From positions 24,477,482 through 24,541,481 of the forward strand of contig NC_052395.1 of NCBI RefSeq assembly GCF_009389715.1: a stretch of 64,000 nucleotides of DNA, read 5' to 3'. Of this stretch, positions 37,001 to 50,005 are shown piece by piece. The notes beneath the pieces were generated by a model. The model saw only the letters and a list, made by a program, of their open reading frames with translations, ran no database searches and had not been told where the DNA came from. The translations under genes and the position numbers were made by a program. The DNA comes from Phoenix dactylifera. Lineage: Eukaryota > Streptophyta > Magnoliopsida > Arecales > Arecaceae. How positions within the stretch are numbered: the first letter of the stretch is position 1; every line of letters begins with the position of its first letter.

Positions 37001-39763
37001 CTCATAAAATACCAGGGTCCTATCAGTGCGAAGCACATCGAGACCTACCATAAATAGTGCTTTTCTTGAAAAACTCGCTGCAAATTTAAGTAGCAAGAAG
37101 AATGAAAATAAGGTCATCAACTTAAGTCATACCAATTTGATGTAGTGTAAGCTTCCACTCGATTACTTCCTTATCCAAAGGAACTTGAACTCTATGTTCA
37201 TTATTCTCAGCACCACCATTTGAAGTGGCTTCCATAAGCACCAGTGGGTCTTGAATAGGCTCACCATCTTCAGTGATTATTGGAGCTGTAATAATCTTGC
37301 CACTACCAACGTGAGAATCCCTCTCTCGACACTCTTCCTTCCATCTAGCATACTGTACTCTGCATGGCATATATACATGAATTTCTAAATTTGGAAATTT
37401 GTAGGAGTTTTATCATGGTTTTTGAGATTCAACCTAGAAATAAAAAGTGCAATATAAAAATAATAATGATGATGATGATGGAAATAATGATGGCGACGAC
37501 AAAATGAAGATAATGATGATAACGCAAGGTAAAATTGTTGAGACTGTTTAGAGTGCACACTGGAGCATGAATCAACAGCGAATAGCAAAAGATGCAGATC
37601 AGAACATACCCTAACTTGCTCCCACTAAAATGATGGTTATCAAACAACTAACCTGTATGAAAGGGTTACTATAGAAACCGATCTTCTTATCATACCACCC
37701 TCATTTCCTTAAATTCTTGTAGTTTATGTAGGATGCACTAGGAATCTTGATCATAAATAGGTCTATCTATGAAAAATTGTTTGGAGATATTAGACAGCCA
37801 CAACCTAGGCCAGAGATTCCACTTGTGGGAAGGGCTTCTTGGAAACTAGTTGAATGGGCATGAAAGAGGAATTTGAGGGCAAAGAAGACTTGAACAATTA
37901 TCACGAGTAGAGATTAGAAGATGCAGGCATTTTGATGGGCAAGACCTTGGATTATGAGTCAGGACAGAGTTTTTCCCCAAATCAGGAAGGCCTTCATGTA
38001 ATTCTATTCAATTATGTTCATTTCAATGTCTAAGTATATTCCTACTTCCATTTAATGTTTGACTAATAAATTTAATAACTCAATTGGGTTTGTTCAATAG
38101 TATTTTCTACGCTTTATATGCTTAACAAAATGTTCTTGCTACTTTGTTTTGTCGTATTTATTATTTGCTGAGCTAGGCTTTTCCCTAGTTAGTAGCTTCT
38201 AATGATAAACAACAACTATCCCACATATAGCGTGTTTGACAGTTAATAGCTGATAAAAGAAACTGTAGATGCTCTTATTCAAGAGCTTCAAATTTCAATT
38301 GATGCCTTGTTAAAATAGTTAATACCCACATCAAGATATATCATACAAAATTCTGCAATAAGATAAATAGCAACTATAGCATAGATTAAGCCCTGGGGAC
38401 CAGGGTGATGAGTGCAGTTTTGGTAATATGGCAAATGGTGGAGCTACTCCAATAAGTTCTTTAGGGAAATAATAAAGGATCAAGAGAGATCTATGTGATA
38501 TTATGGCCAACTTCACATTGTAGACTCACTGGAGTCAAGAGATATTTTGGTTACATGAAGAAATTTATGGAAGCATGCAATCTCAAAGGAGGATCTTTAA
38601 AATAATGTTCATATTCAATTGAATAATCTTCTTACATTAATGTGCACCACTCTTTGTGATATTCTTGAAACTAATAACAAAACCAAAGAAAAAAAAAAGT
38701 GTATTTACAGCATTGCAATATTTAGCTAAATATAACAAGCAGGTTTGCTTTGGAAGTATTACTACCTCCTACGCTGTCTCAGCTGCTCTCGCTCCTCAAA
38801 AGTGCTTTTAGGATCAAAACAGCCAAGCAGAAACTCCCAAACCTCTCCCCTTATTGAAGGATGAACACCCTAATCAAACAAAGAATTGAAATAGAAGAAT
38901 CATTAATGTTGAAGATTCTCTAATAATCATTCAAAGGACAGAGACAATCTTGTCAATTTTTTCTTTTCCTTTTAAATAGAAAGGCCTCGTCACACCTGTT
39001 TATTTTGACAGTGAATATGATGGAAGAAGAAACTTCATCACACGAGATAAAAGAAGAAGCTGCGCTTGTTGACTTACCCCACGCTGTATCCGGCTAAGGA
39101 CCGAGGCAATATCCAAGCGACCTTCTGGACTAAATGCAGCCTGCCATCTTCGTGTGCTCAGAGTTTTTCCAGCCTGCGTAAACAGATGAGAGCAAGACAT
39201 CCTCAGCTCCTGTGCCACGCCTAATGGGAGAATTTATGATAAGGGGATCCAAGACCAAGTAACCATTAATAAAAAGACTGCCCTTCATGTTAAGATTCAC
39301 GATTGATTGAAAAAAAAATCTCCATGCAAGTCAATTACTCAGACAACTCCACAATCCATACGTGAAGCACAAGTAGAAATGCCTAGACGTAATTCCAATT
39401 ATCTTCACCTATCACCCAAGAACGAATTTAGGAAAAGAAATGGTGAATTTATAAAATCTGGAATTTTTTTGATAATTCCAAGAAAAGCATGGTTGGCATG
39501 GATGGTCGGTCCTTGAGAAAACATCAGATAGTTCACTTCGCCTATGAATCCTAATCATCAGTTCATGTAATACGAGAAAACAATAAAAATCATCATGTTG
39601 TTCAACATGAACGTTCCAATCGAGAAAGATAGAAATAATCCAAAAATATATATAAAGGAAGATTGAGCCGGACCCTGATCTTGAACTTGCTCTTTGGAAT
39701 ATCGCTGCACTCCGGGCGGACCTCGTAGAAAGAATCCGCTGGAGCTTCAGTGTTCCTCCACAT
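30701..39763 (-). CDS. TBC-domain Rab GTPase-activating protein
   Basis: Eleven coding exons read on the minus strand with consistent phases: 39674-39763, 39078-39173, 38766-38869, 37133-37359, 36922-37044, 36632-36720, 33048-33153, 32460-32557, 31652-31909, 30843-30926 and 30701-30715, giving about 429 residues. The start ATG at 39763 gives the MWRNTEAPADSFYEVRPEC opening I recognise from plant relatives. The TBC domain includes HPSIRGEVWEFLLGCFDPKS, the arginine-finger motif IGLDVLR (I-x2-D-x2-R), the glutamine-finger motif YCQG, and EDEADAFWCFERLMRRL. Both catalytic fingers are present, so it should stimulate GTP hydrolysis by a Rab in vesicle traffic. The large intron 33154-36631 accounts for much of the length. 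The C-terminus after LHKKYLKK is a four-residue exon and is the least certain part. Confidence 0.93.
30974..31008. repeat. (GA)n microsatellite in the last-but-one TBC intron
   Basis: About 17 GA units run uninterrupted within intron 30927-31651. Confidence 0.9.
31134..31442. repeat. Two tandem ~154-bp copies inside a TBC-gene intron
   Basis: Copy 1 about 31134-31288, copy 2 about 31289-31442. Both contain CATCCTGTC, GGT-TGCTTTAT, TGTGTCCTAGAAATATATCT, CTCTTAGATAT and TTTACATTTCAT in order. Confidence 0.8.
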
Positions 39764-40737
39764 CCCTCGCCTAAAGAAAATCTAAAACACTGTCTCGAAA
39801 CCACCAAAAATCCCCAAATCTCCGCGAAAAACCCAGTAGAAATCTCGGCAACGACGCTCGAGCTGGATCCCTTAATCACCGAATCACCCCAAAAGTTCCT
39901 TCCTTTATTTTCTGATGGGATTGAAGGGATCCAGATCGGGCGTCGGGCGGAAGAGAAATCGATTTGGGGGGAACTTGGAGGAAGGGAAGGCGTAGGGCGG
40001 GGGATGGGGAGAGGGCTAGTTTCGTAAAAAGCTTGGGTTGGAATGGTTCATGGCTCCGCATAGAAATGATTAATTTAGATCTTCATGTCTATTTAGCTAA
40101 ATAATTGCCGCTCGAGGGAAGAGCCGCGGAGGACCAAGACGGACAGGGAGACCCGTTCCAACGCCCCCCTCCGACTCGGTTGGTCGCTTCAACGACCCTG
40201 GTTAGGTATGTTAGTTGAGTTCCTTTCTTTAGCCTCTGCGGATGGATTTGAGTTGCCAAGTTTCCTATATTCTTGTGATGCGTGGGGAATCCAAATATGT
40301 CGGAAAATTTTTTGTCCTGCTCTAGAATTGAAAGGTTCTAAATACTTACCACATTATTTCTCTTTTTTTTCAATTTCAAAATCCTTCTACTTAAGCTTTT
40401 TCTTAGACGACCAAAATCTATGATCTAAATCTTGCAACCGTTAAATGAAGACAAGGAAAAAGATAAGATTTTTTGGATGGTGTCGCATTGATTTGTGCAA
40501 GGCGCTAAGATTTTCTTTTTTTTCCTCCTTTTTTTTTTTTTTTTTTTTAACCCAGTAAGCCAAAGGAGGTTTTTCTGGACTCAAATTTGAAGATAACATA
40601 AACTATAAGCATCAGGCATCAGTAGTAGACTATCGAGGATGATATATTCTTTATAGGATTTGGAAAACTAGCCAATTTGTAGCTCCCGTTTAGTTGACTT
40701 GATCTGGAGCCTAATCATAAACTGGGCTTCGGTACGG
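39764..40737. other. Upstream region of the TBC gene
   Basis: 39880-40020 is GC-richer than its surroundings and lies just 5' of the minus-strand start, as expected for the 5' leader and promoter. Beyond it are poly-T runs (about 40531-40549) and no gene. Confidence 0.45.
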
Positions 40738-41216
40738 CAAATATGAAATTTTAAATAGACCTGGTCTAAAGTCCAATTAAAAATGAATATAGTAAAGATC
40801 TAAGACCCAGCTCATAACTAACTTCAGCTGGATGATATTCTTGAAGAGGGGGAATACCTACACACCTATTACTAAAACAAATATTAATTCAAGAGATGAT
40901 GGTAAAGGAATCACCTTCCAAAACTTTAGACCGAATATATTCTTTTCAACAAGTGGTTTAAAATGATCGTACAGAAAATATGAAATTCTAAATAGACCTG
41001 GTCTAAAGTCCAACTAAAAATGAATATAGTTTAGGTCTAATGCTCAGCCCATGAGCAACTCTACCTTCAGCTGGATAATATTCTTGAAGAGAGGAATAGC
41101 TACAAGCCTAATATTAAAAGAAATATTAATCCAAGAGATGACTGTAAAGGAATCACCTTCCAAAACTCTAGACTAAATATATTCCTTTCAACAAGTGGCT
41201 TAAAATGATCGTACCT
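40738..41216. repeat. Two tandem ~238-bp copies
   Basis: Copy 1 about 40738-40976 and copy 2 about 40977-41216. They share ATAGACCTGGTCTAAAGTCC, CTTCAGCTGGAT, AAGGAATCACCTTCCAAAAC and TTAAAATGATCGTAC in the same order with many substitutions and small indels. Function unknown. Confidence 0.85.
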
Positions 41217-42010
41217 TTGGAATTAGAAAAATATCGTGGGACTTTGCCATTGATCATACAAAAAGTTCCGTGTGCCAAAATGGCACAACACATCTTAATT
41301 TGATTAACCTCGCATGGATTGCAGCTCTAGGCATAAAAAACTCTTCATGAAATAAGAAAGACCTACCCGCAAAGTATATTTACAAGATCATATATATTAT
41401 GAATATGTAATTAAAATGAGGGATCACAACTACAATGATTCATGCTCTATGTCACACGCATTAAGATTGTCACAAGAAATTAACATCTTTTTCTCACTCT
41501 GAACTAGTTTATTTGAGATGTAAGTATATGTGGTTTTCTACAAGTCATCAACACGCTTTCTCCTATATATATTAAACTGCTCTAAACCAGGCCATCACCA
41601 TAATTTCTCTATCTGCTTTCAACTGCTCTATATAGTTATTTGCATTTTAACAATGCCATATTGGAGTTATTCAATTTTCAAGAAGCTGTTGGAGCTTTTA
41701 TATAAAATTGTTATAGGTTTAAATAACCATCGAAGACTATGCATCAATAATAGTTAAAATATAATTTTTAGGATCTTTATGTAATTTTTAAATTTCTTTA
41801 TATAACAAGCCAAGCATATATTTTGAAGAAAAAGTAATTTGTAGGTACCAGTTCAAAATTTGAACTTTAACCTAACAAAGTATCCAAGAATTAGCTTAAT
41901 GACAAATCCTCTCACTTTCATGTGAGAGGTCGAGGGTAGGAGTCTTGAAGCTGTGTTATTTCTCAATACTTCAGCCTCAGCTTGCCCCGAAATTTTTCCA
42001 GAGACTGTCC

Positions 42011-42449
42011 TGTAACAACTCAGGATCTCACCCAAAATGGCTAGCCGAAAGTTATTGTTTGGGTTCCTTGATCCTGTATAAGTACCCAAGATCTACTCAG
42101 CGAATAACCGATGTGGGACTAAACACACGCCCGCACGGATCCTCACATATTCCCCCCGTTCAAGCCCTGACATCCTCATCAGGCTAAGGGTTCAAATCCA
42201 TTCAAATCTAATCACAAACACCACGATCGGTCCGTGGTCAACCCCAATGGATCCGTGCTGCAGTGTCCTCCAGTCCACATAAGTTATGAGCCGGGTCCGC
42301 TCTGATACCATTTGTAACAACTCAGGATCTCACCCAAAATGGCTAGCCGGAAGTTATTGTTTGGGTTCCTTGATCCTATATAAGTACCCAAGATCTATCC
42401 AGCGGATAACCGATGTTGGACTAAATACACGCCCGCACGGATCCTCACA
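42011..42449 (-). mobile_element. Complete TRIM (terminal-repeat retrotransposon in miniature)
   Basis: Two direct repeats of 137 bp (42011-42147 and 42313-42449) enclose 165 bp. Read on the minus strand each LTR starts TGTGAGGATCC and ends TTGTTACA. Next to the 5' LTR the minus strand has TGGTATCAGAGC, the classic primer-binding site for initiator tRNA-Met (42300-42311 on the plus strand); next to the 3' LTR it has a purine run ACGGGGGGAATA, the polypurine tract. The direct repeat TGTCC at 42006-42010 and 42450-42454 is a perfect 5-bp target duplication. There is no coding capacity, so it relies on another element's enzymes. The LTRs differ at only a few positions. Confidence 0.9.
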
Positions 42450-42659
42450 TGTCCAATAAAAATGATTGTAGTAATTACTTCCTTGAGTATATTTCTGCCT
42501 GAGTACCATGGTATTCTAGTATGAATTTAAAAATAGTGCGTGCAACCCACTAGCCGGCACTTGTTATATTACCAACTTATCTTGAATTTAATGTATGAAA
42601 CTTTCATGTGAAGCAAAAGCTATACATCACCCGGTACTAATCACTGCTTAATCACATTT

Positions 42660-43220
42660 CAGATCAGTTGAGCCATGATGATTAGCGGTGATTGATAGCA
42701 GTACTTTTTCTGTAATAGTTTATAAAAAAATGTAAATATTAATAGATATTTTTTTTTTGGTGAATCGATTGCTTGTACTGCTCTAGTTTGAGCACAACCA
42801 GCTACATCACAAGTAAAAAGGCTACACAAAGCAAAAGAAATTGAAGAGTGCTGGTCCAGATAAACTCTTCCGAATGATAAGCAGCAAATAAGACGGCTCA
42901 TAGTCAGCAACTTAGTTCACCTGCTGAAGGACATGACTGACCTGGAGAGCCCGGCACTCCCGTGGCATCCATCATATGTCGCTCAGAAGCGGATGCTCCA
43001 CCTTCTTCTACCCCTCCTTCCAAAGGCACGCAATCAATGAGACTGAGTTCTCCTTAGGATGATACAACCAGCCTCCAAAACATATCTCATATAGAAAAGT
43101 TCTTCTTATGCTGCTCTGAGCTCCGCCTCAAATACCAGGGCTTCGAAGGAACGAGATCCTTCGCAGCAATGTGGCACCATGGTTTCTGGTCATAAATACC
43201 ACTCCCGCCTAATCATCACC
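42660..43220 (-). mobile_element. Decayed 3' tail of a non-LTR retrotransposon (RNase H end)
   Basis: The minus strand shows stop-ridden remnants resembling the tail of plant LINE ORF2, such as a GIYDQKPW segment and a SEEFIW-like stretch, followed by a short non-coding end. It resembles the region ending at 50006 in the longer copy but is far more decayed. The match is weak and rests on pattern memory. Confidence 0.35.
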
Positions 43221-43375
43221 GGCGGGCGGGCTTCATCAAAATTCATTTTTGAAATAAAGCAAGAAGCACTGTGGATGGGCAATTCTTGCATATAACATTA
43301 TAACCTCTCCTGCGGTGGAGCATCGTATTCTTCTTCCTCGCCGCCGCCGAAAAGAAAAGAAAGAAAAGGAAAAAA

Positions 43376-45062
43376 ATGATCTCTGTACGAAGGACAACGC
43401 TTCTTCTCATAAATAGTGTTTCTTCTTCTTCTAGGGTTCGAGCCCTTGCCGTCGCTGCCCATTCTCCGGCTGATCCCCCGCCCCACCGCCTCGACGACCT
43501 CCTCCGATCCCACCTCGACTCCGGCGACGTCCCCGCCGCCGTCTCCGTCCTCCGTCGCTCTTTCCACTCCCCCCTCTCCCGTCCTCCCGCTACCTCCGTC
43601 AACCTCGTCTTCGCCCATCTCTCCAAATCCCGCCAGTTCGAGTCCGTCATCTCCCTCTACCACTCGCTCCGCGAGTCCGGTCTCTCCGCCGATTTGGTCT
43701 CCCTCAACATCCTCATCCACTGCTATTGCCAGACGCGCCAACTGGACCTCGCCCTCAAGGTGTTCGACGAAATCCGCGAACGAAGTTACCGCCCCGATAT
43801 TGTCTCCTTCAACACTGTGATCAAGGGCTTCTGCAATGAAAACCGAGGTTCCGATGCTTTTAAGGTTCTACGTGAGATGAGGGAGAATGGGCCGAGTCCA
43901 AATGGCTACACCTATGCCATGTTGATTGGTCTCGTGTCGCGAGGTTGCTCAAATTCGGAGCTGGGCTTGGGTTTGATTCAGGAAATGTTGCAACTTGGAT
44001 TGGAACCGAGCATGGTTAATTGTAACTGTGTTCTGACTGCGTTGTCTAAGCAGTTTAAGATCCATGCAGCAAAGGCTCTCTATGGGAGGATGAGTAAATC
44101 AGGAATTGCGGGAGATGTTGTCTCTTATACTAGTTTTATTGATGTCTTGTGTCGAAAGAGGATGATAATCGAAGCAAAGATGCTTTTTTCCGAGATGCCA
44201 GAGAAGGGAGTGGCACCCAATGTGGTGACCTATAATACTATGATTCATGGGCTCTGCGTTAATGGGCAGGCAGACAATGCAATGAGAATGTTAGACCAGA
44301 TGGTGATATGCGGTCTTCGGCCGAATATAGTCACCTACACAACAGTTATTAGTGGGCTTTATAGAGATGGGAAGCTAGAAGAGACGCTAAATCTTTTGGA
44401 TGTGATGAGGCAAACAAGGGTTAGAGCCTGACAAGCAAATGTATGGCACGTTGCTCGATGGGTTGTGCAAAGGAGGCAGAGTGGAAATTGCACTGCAGCT
44501 CTTTCGTGCAATAGAAGCTAGTGGATTCAATGATATCGCTTCTTACAATAGTTTGATCAGCGGGTTTTGCAAATTGGGGAAGATGGAGGAAGCCAGCAAG
44601 CTTTTTGAGGAGATCATGGAGAAAGGATTCAAACCGGATGTGGTTATGTATACCACATTGATGGATGGTTTCTGCAAGATTGGTAAAGTTGAGGCTGCAC
44701 AAGGGCTAATAGGTGCTATGGAAAGGCGGGGCCTTAAACCTGATCTAATCACCTATTCGACCATGGTAGAGGGTTTTTGTGATACTGAACAATTTGATGC
44801 TGCAGAAGAGCTATTGTGTGATATGGAAAGGCATGGTTTTGAACCAAACTCAGTTATCTATAATATGTTGGTATATGGTTTGTGCAAGGCAGGGAATTTT
44901 GATAGAGCTGAGCATTATCTAGAAGAGATGAGCCATAAAGGGCAACAAGTCAATGCCAAGACTCGTCAAATTCTTTCAGATGGTAGGCAGGGAGACTCCG
45001 GGATGCTGAGAAATTGGTTCCGTCATACGGCTGAGATAAGATGGATGCTGATGCTGTCATAA
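43376..45062 (+). CDS. P-class pentatricopeptide repeat protein, broken by a 1-base insertion
   Basis: The intronless frame starts at ATG 43376 with a basic, Ser/Arg-rich leader typical of organelle targeting. About twelve 35-residue PPR units follow, for example SFNTVIKGFC, TYNTMIHGLC, SYNSLISGFC and MYTTLMDGFC, each ending in PD or PN. P-class PPR proteins bind organelle RNA base by base for stability, splicing or translation. The frame stops at 44429-44431, but the motif continues at once in the +1 frame (QMYGTLLDGLCKGG): a single extra base near 44424-44427 in AGAGCCTGAC explains it. Continuing in the second frame to 45062 gives about 560 residues in total. Either a recent pseudogene or a base-call error; other frames show no damage. 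Confidence 0.9.
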
Positions 45063-47100
45063 ATTAGTCTATCTGCGATTATCACTGCAGAACAGTTTAA
45101 CAAAACTAAAGAAGATGGGTGATGGGAAAATGTTTCCGAAACCAATTTATAACTTGGAATACCAGCATTCAGATCAAAGGTAAAAATGAGGAAGCCATCA
45201 ATATGTTTTATGAATTGGTTGTATTGCTTCATGTGCATATGCAGCTTTCCTTTCCAGAGCATTTATGTATGTTGGCCAGCTTAGAAGGTTCTTCCATATG
45301 CTTCCAGTCACATTGGGAGGCAGGGAAAGGATGGAAGTTGATTTTCGTGCTGTACCGGACGAATCTCATGTGGAAGCCAACTACTTGGAATGTAAGAACT
45401 GGTTGCAAGGCACTTGCTATCAAACCTTATTTCATAGTAGAGCTAATATTGTCGGCTATTCATGTATTCTTATGATAGTTTGATTCTTTGAGCATAAATT
45501 GCTTCAAATTCTGCAATATGAAAAGGCCAATCTATGACATGATTCTGTTGAACTAAGAAGTCATGATGTTCCTAGAAAATCATTCCTATGCAATTTGTAA
45601 TACTTGATTTCATGTAATATGTTATAATTTCAGGAGTGCAGGGGCTTCTATTGTATTGTCAAAATGAGGCATGTGCATTCTTCAAATCAAATATGCCCTT
45701 TTGGATGGTGACCAGAGAATTGTGATTTTTTGGGCAAATGGCGGAAGGCCTCCTTAGGAACTTGCCCCATCAATTCACTGCCGGAAAGGGTGGACTACTA
45801 TCCAAGCATACCTTCCAGAATGACAACAACCAGCAGACTCCCTTGGTACTTAGACATAGTCAATCTCTAGTCTCTACCTAGGAATTTCTATACCGCGTGC
45901 ACAAGTTTGTCAGGACTCTCAGGGTCCAGGCCTCTAAATTTTTAGATTTTCATGCTCTGATCATTCTTTTTATCTATATCTCGTCACTTATCAAATATAT
46001 AATTTCCTGATAGGTTTCGCGATGAAGCCTTTACCCTGTTTACTTGCGCTATCATACTACCCTCACATTTAGTTTAATTTGCTCAAATTGCTGTTCTTTC
46101 AGGTGACTGCTGGAATCAGTTTTCATGGGTAGCTGGTGCTTTGTTTTCTGTTAGGTAACTGCTCTACTTACTGACTTGAGGCTATTGACACTATAGTGAA
46201 TTGGCTAATCTTGTAGAGATGCTCTTTAGGCTGTCATGTTGACATTGAGATATACCAGGAGAAATGTTTGTTTTTAAATTTTAAATTTTCTTTTTTTTCC
46301 CTTTTAAGATGGATAGCAACTCGGAGATGCCAAGAATTTGATAGAACTCATATCGTTTTTGTATCATTTTCTCTGCCTCTTATAGACTATTTTATTGCTT
46401 TTCTCTGGACAGCCACATAGCTGCAACTTTCCTAATGATGCAAGAGCAAAATTGTATTCAGGCAATTCAAGTTTGCTCTTGGCTATTGGAAATTAAATTT
46501 TCTTTATTGTTGTTTGCACCATTTTATGGTCTGTGAGAAATGATGGTGTTGTGGAACTTATCCATTATGTCCTAAGGGCTCTCAGAGACAAACTCAATAA
46601 CAGCAAAAGGGGGAGGACCCGATGATAGAGAAACTACATAGAAATCATGGTTAACACAATCCATTTGTAATTAATCCTGCTGAGGATTTTTGGGTGAATA
46701 TTTTGAAACAAAAATATATCTAGAGGCAGCTGTTCAAATTACAGTTGACAATGCTGGATCAACTTGTTTGCATGCTTCATTCTCTTGAAAGGTTGGGTTA
46801 GAAGTTCTACAAGGAGCATGATTGAAAATAAAATTGCAATTAGTAAATTGCCTGTTTCTTCTGATTTTCAGGAAATTCATTAATGCAACTAAATGTGCAA
46901 TTAAATGTAGATTTTTGAACCTAGGATCCCTAATAACTGCAGGAAATTATGCAATTATCAAACAAAAAAAATAAAGAAAAAGAAAATTATGATGCCACTG
47001 GAAGAGATACCACCTTTCATTGAGGTCTTCAGCCTCCATGGCTAAGGTGCTTTATATATAACTTCTTCTTTATCAATTATCATCACTCTTTCTCTTTCTC
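45063..47100. other. Intergenic 3' of the PPR gene, no gene seen
   Basis: Likely begins with the PPR 3' untranslated region. Short open frames at 45119-45483 in both strands have no recognisable homology. The rest is AT-rich. Confidence 0.45.
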
Positions 47101-47102
47101 CC

Positions 47103-47106
<4 letters not shown>

Positions 47107-47178
<72 letters not shown>

Positions 47179-47262
47179 TGTGTATGTGTGTGTGTGTATA
47201 TATACATTGTGTATGTGTGTGTCTATATACATACATAATGTCTATATGTGTGTGTGTATAGA
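47107..47262. repeat. (AT)n / (GT)n compound microsatellite
   Basis: A near-perfect AT run of roughly 33 units is followed by two copies of a TATACATTGTGTATGTGTGTG segment. Long AT runs of this kind form cruciforms and are hard to sequence accurately. Confidence 0.9.
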
Positions 47263-48029
47263 AAAAAAAAGAGAGGGAGGGTTTCACTAGGATATAATCA
47301 AGTGAAAATCCACTTAGATCAGTCAGATTAATAGTAGATGATGTGAGTCGAAGATCGATGTTCCAAGCTGTTGAACATGATCTACTATATTTAAAATTAT
47401 TTATATAAAAAAATTTATGTGATTTAGAGATATGTAACCTATATATCAAGTAGGCAAAAATTGTATAGTTTTAAGCTTAACGAAGTAATACATATTTTTT
47501 GATGACTTGATGCATAAACTTCGGTTTTCAAATTGCACAGTTTTTGTTGTAGAAACACCATAAAAGTAATAGATCATATACAATAGTTTGGATTATCAAT
47601 GATAGATATGTTGGATCCCCATCATCTAATATTGGTTTGATGGAATCTGAATGGAGATCGATCAACTAGATCCTAGAAGAGGAGATAATGATCAAATATG
47701 AAAGGAGATCGATCGACAAGATCCTAGGAGAGGTGATGGTGTTTGTGCTTATGTGTGTGTATGTATACATATACACTTGCGTACAAGTGTTAACAAAGGG
47801 AACAGAGTCCAGCACATGTTACGAAACCAGAAATCAGAGGCCAACCATATTGCTACCTCCTCTCTAACGATGTTTTTTGAGGCATCACGGACCCAAGTTT
47901 TTTCTTACGGCCATGGGCGATTGACGCGTCTGGCACTAGTGTACTAGGGAACATTTGTCAGTAGGGTATGCAAAGGTCTTCCATTTGCGCAGGACTCTTC
48001 TTTCTTTTTTTTTATTACAGTTAAAATAA

Positions 48030-48350
48030 ATAAAAATTATACAAAATTTTAAATTATTTAAAAAAATTAGTTTTTTATAAATTTTAATTTAGTATAATTA
48101 GATCATCGAATTTTTACATTCGTTCAATTCATATTCTGACTATAAATTCTGTACGACTGTTACGACGAAAACTATCACGTGATATCATGTGATATTAAAT
48201 GACAATTCTATCACAGCAGCTAAATAGAATTTATAGCCAGAATTTGAGTTGAATGAATTTATAAATTTGATAATCTAATTACACTAAATTAAAATTTAGA
48301 AAAAAATTAAAATTTATAAATAGTTTGAAATGTTTTGTATGATTATTTGA
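48030..48350. mobile_element. Fold-back MITE with ~120-bp inverted arms
   Basis: The left arm (about 48033-48151) and right arm (about 48225-48345) are inverted copies: AATTTTAATTTAGTATAATT at left and the matching TTTTAATTTAGTGTAATTAG when the right arm is read on the minus strand, then CAATTC/CAACTC, and CTGACTATAAATTCT against CTGGCTATAAATTCT. A spacer of about 70 bp separates them. No coding sequence. Superfamily not assigned because no clear target duplication was found. Confidence 0.75.
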
Positions 48351-48359
48351 AAAAGAAAT

Positions 48360-50005
48360 ATCATCTTACGTCAAGTAATATATTCTAGAGATTTTGTTTG
48401 GAAGGAGCGCGAGATAGTGCTGGAGTCTTTTTCTGCTTTGTTATTTTTGAATTTGTTGGTCGTATCCACACCCGTAGGACCTGAGCCGCCGTTGTACCAA
48501 AAACAAATAATATTTCACCACCGAATGTTAATGTGTCGTCAAATGGATTTGGCTTTGTTAGCCAGAAGGGATGTTGGTATGGGACTTTGCATATAAAATC
48601 AAGGATCCGAAATGGAAAAAAAAAGAACAAAAAAAAAGAGAAGATGAGGTATGGTCTAGAATCTAAGATACTCGGATATAAAATGAATTCCAAAATACAA
48701 ATAAAATGCTTGTAACAAGGCCTGGTCCATTAACTTGGTACATTGATCAGAATCTACCACTCTACTAGTTTGAGGCTTTGTGCCATGGAGTATAGATCTG
48801 TAATTTCCTTTTTAAATTTTTTGAGAAAAAGGGGGAACAAATTTCTCCTACTTCATTAAGACTGTGAATGAAGAGCAAAGAAGTATGGATCCGTAACATT
48901 GAGTCGGGGTTATGTCAAGTCCAATTATGTCAGGTTCGATATCGTTTCAACTCATGAATATGGAAGAATAGAGTGGACCTAGTGTTATGGCTAATAGGAT
49001 GAGGATACCGACACAAAAAGTATATTTGGTTGGAAGAAGTTGAACTTTTAAAAAAAGTAGAATTGGAAATAAGTAATTTTCATTCCAATCATTTAATTAA
49101 ATTCAAATCTTATCTTGATTTTAATTATAAACTAAATATATCGAGAAAGGATATGATTATTTCGATTTTGATTTTTGTTTCGATATCGAGATGGTGGACC
49201 CAATGTGCTGCAGGATTTGGTGCCCGTAATTGAAATTCTCAGCATAGTGTTTTCAGAGTATAGCCCATCTTTTGCCGGCTTTACCGACCACACCCATGGG
49301 CTGCTTTGGGCCGGATGACGCCCGTATTGACTTGTGACTTGAGGAAAGCCAGAGGCAATGCTGGGCGAACTTTGTCTTTCCTTGCGCCAAACGTGGAACG
49401 AGAGGATTGGTGCAGTTTGTCGAGCTTACGATTTATCGATCAAATCATGAACAATACCCAAAGTAAAAAAAAAATCATGAACAACATGACAAAGTTTCGT
49501 ATTTTTTTTCCTGCCTTTTTTAGCTGTCACCGTACAGATTGCCAGCTTGATCACCAATGAGAATCCTGGACATCAACGTCAGTTCGGGTATTTTCTTTCG
49601 TTTTTTTTTTCTTCCGGAAGATTGCGAGCATAAGAAAATGGGAATATAAAAAACTATACGAGATATTTATGCTAAAATCTGTTTAGTCATTAAAAATTTT
49701 GGAATAGTTGAAAAAGAAAAGTTTCCAGTAATATTGATATTATTATGTAAGAAAATATTATAATATAATATAATTAATATTATATTGTATTAATAATATT
49801 CTAATATTAGTTATATAGGAATACCATAAATACTAGATATTTATTTTAGTATTATTATAGTAATATTGTTATAGTATAATCATATTATTAATAATTATTA
49901 TACAATACCATGTTACATAACATAAAATAAAATAATATAATTATAATATTGTAATACTTTATTATAGCACTAAAATAATTATAATATTTTTGGTAGTAGT
50001 ACCAT
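48360..50005. other. Intergenic, no gene seen
   Basis: Mixed sequence; 49730-49985 is extremely AT-rich with ATAATATT-type words. No coding gene recognised. Confidence 0.45.

Noticed and set aside
42288..42312. tRNA gene suggested by the GCTCTGATACCA sequence
   Set aside because: Only the 3'-acceptor-like 12 bases are present and they lie exactly at an LTR border; this is a retroelement primer-binding site.
43243..43820. Long open frames antisense or shifted relative to the PPR start
   Set aside because: They are shadows caused by the GC-rich first 400 bp of the PPR gene; only the 43376 frame shows PPR motifs.
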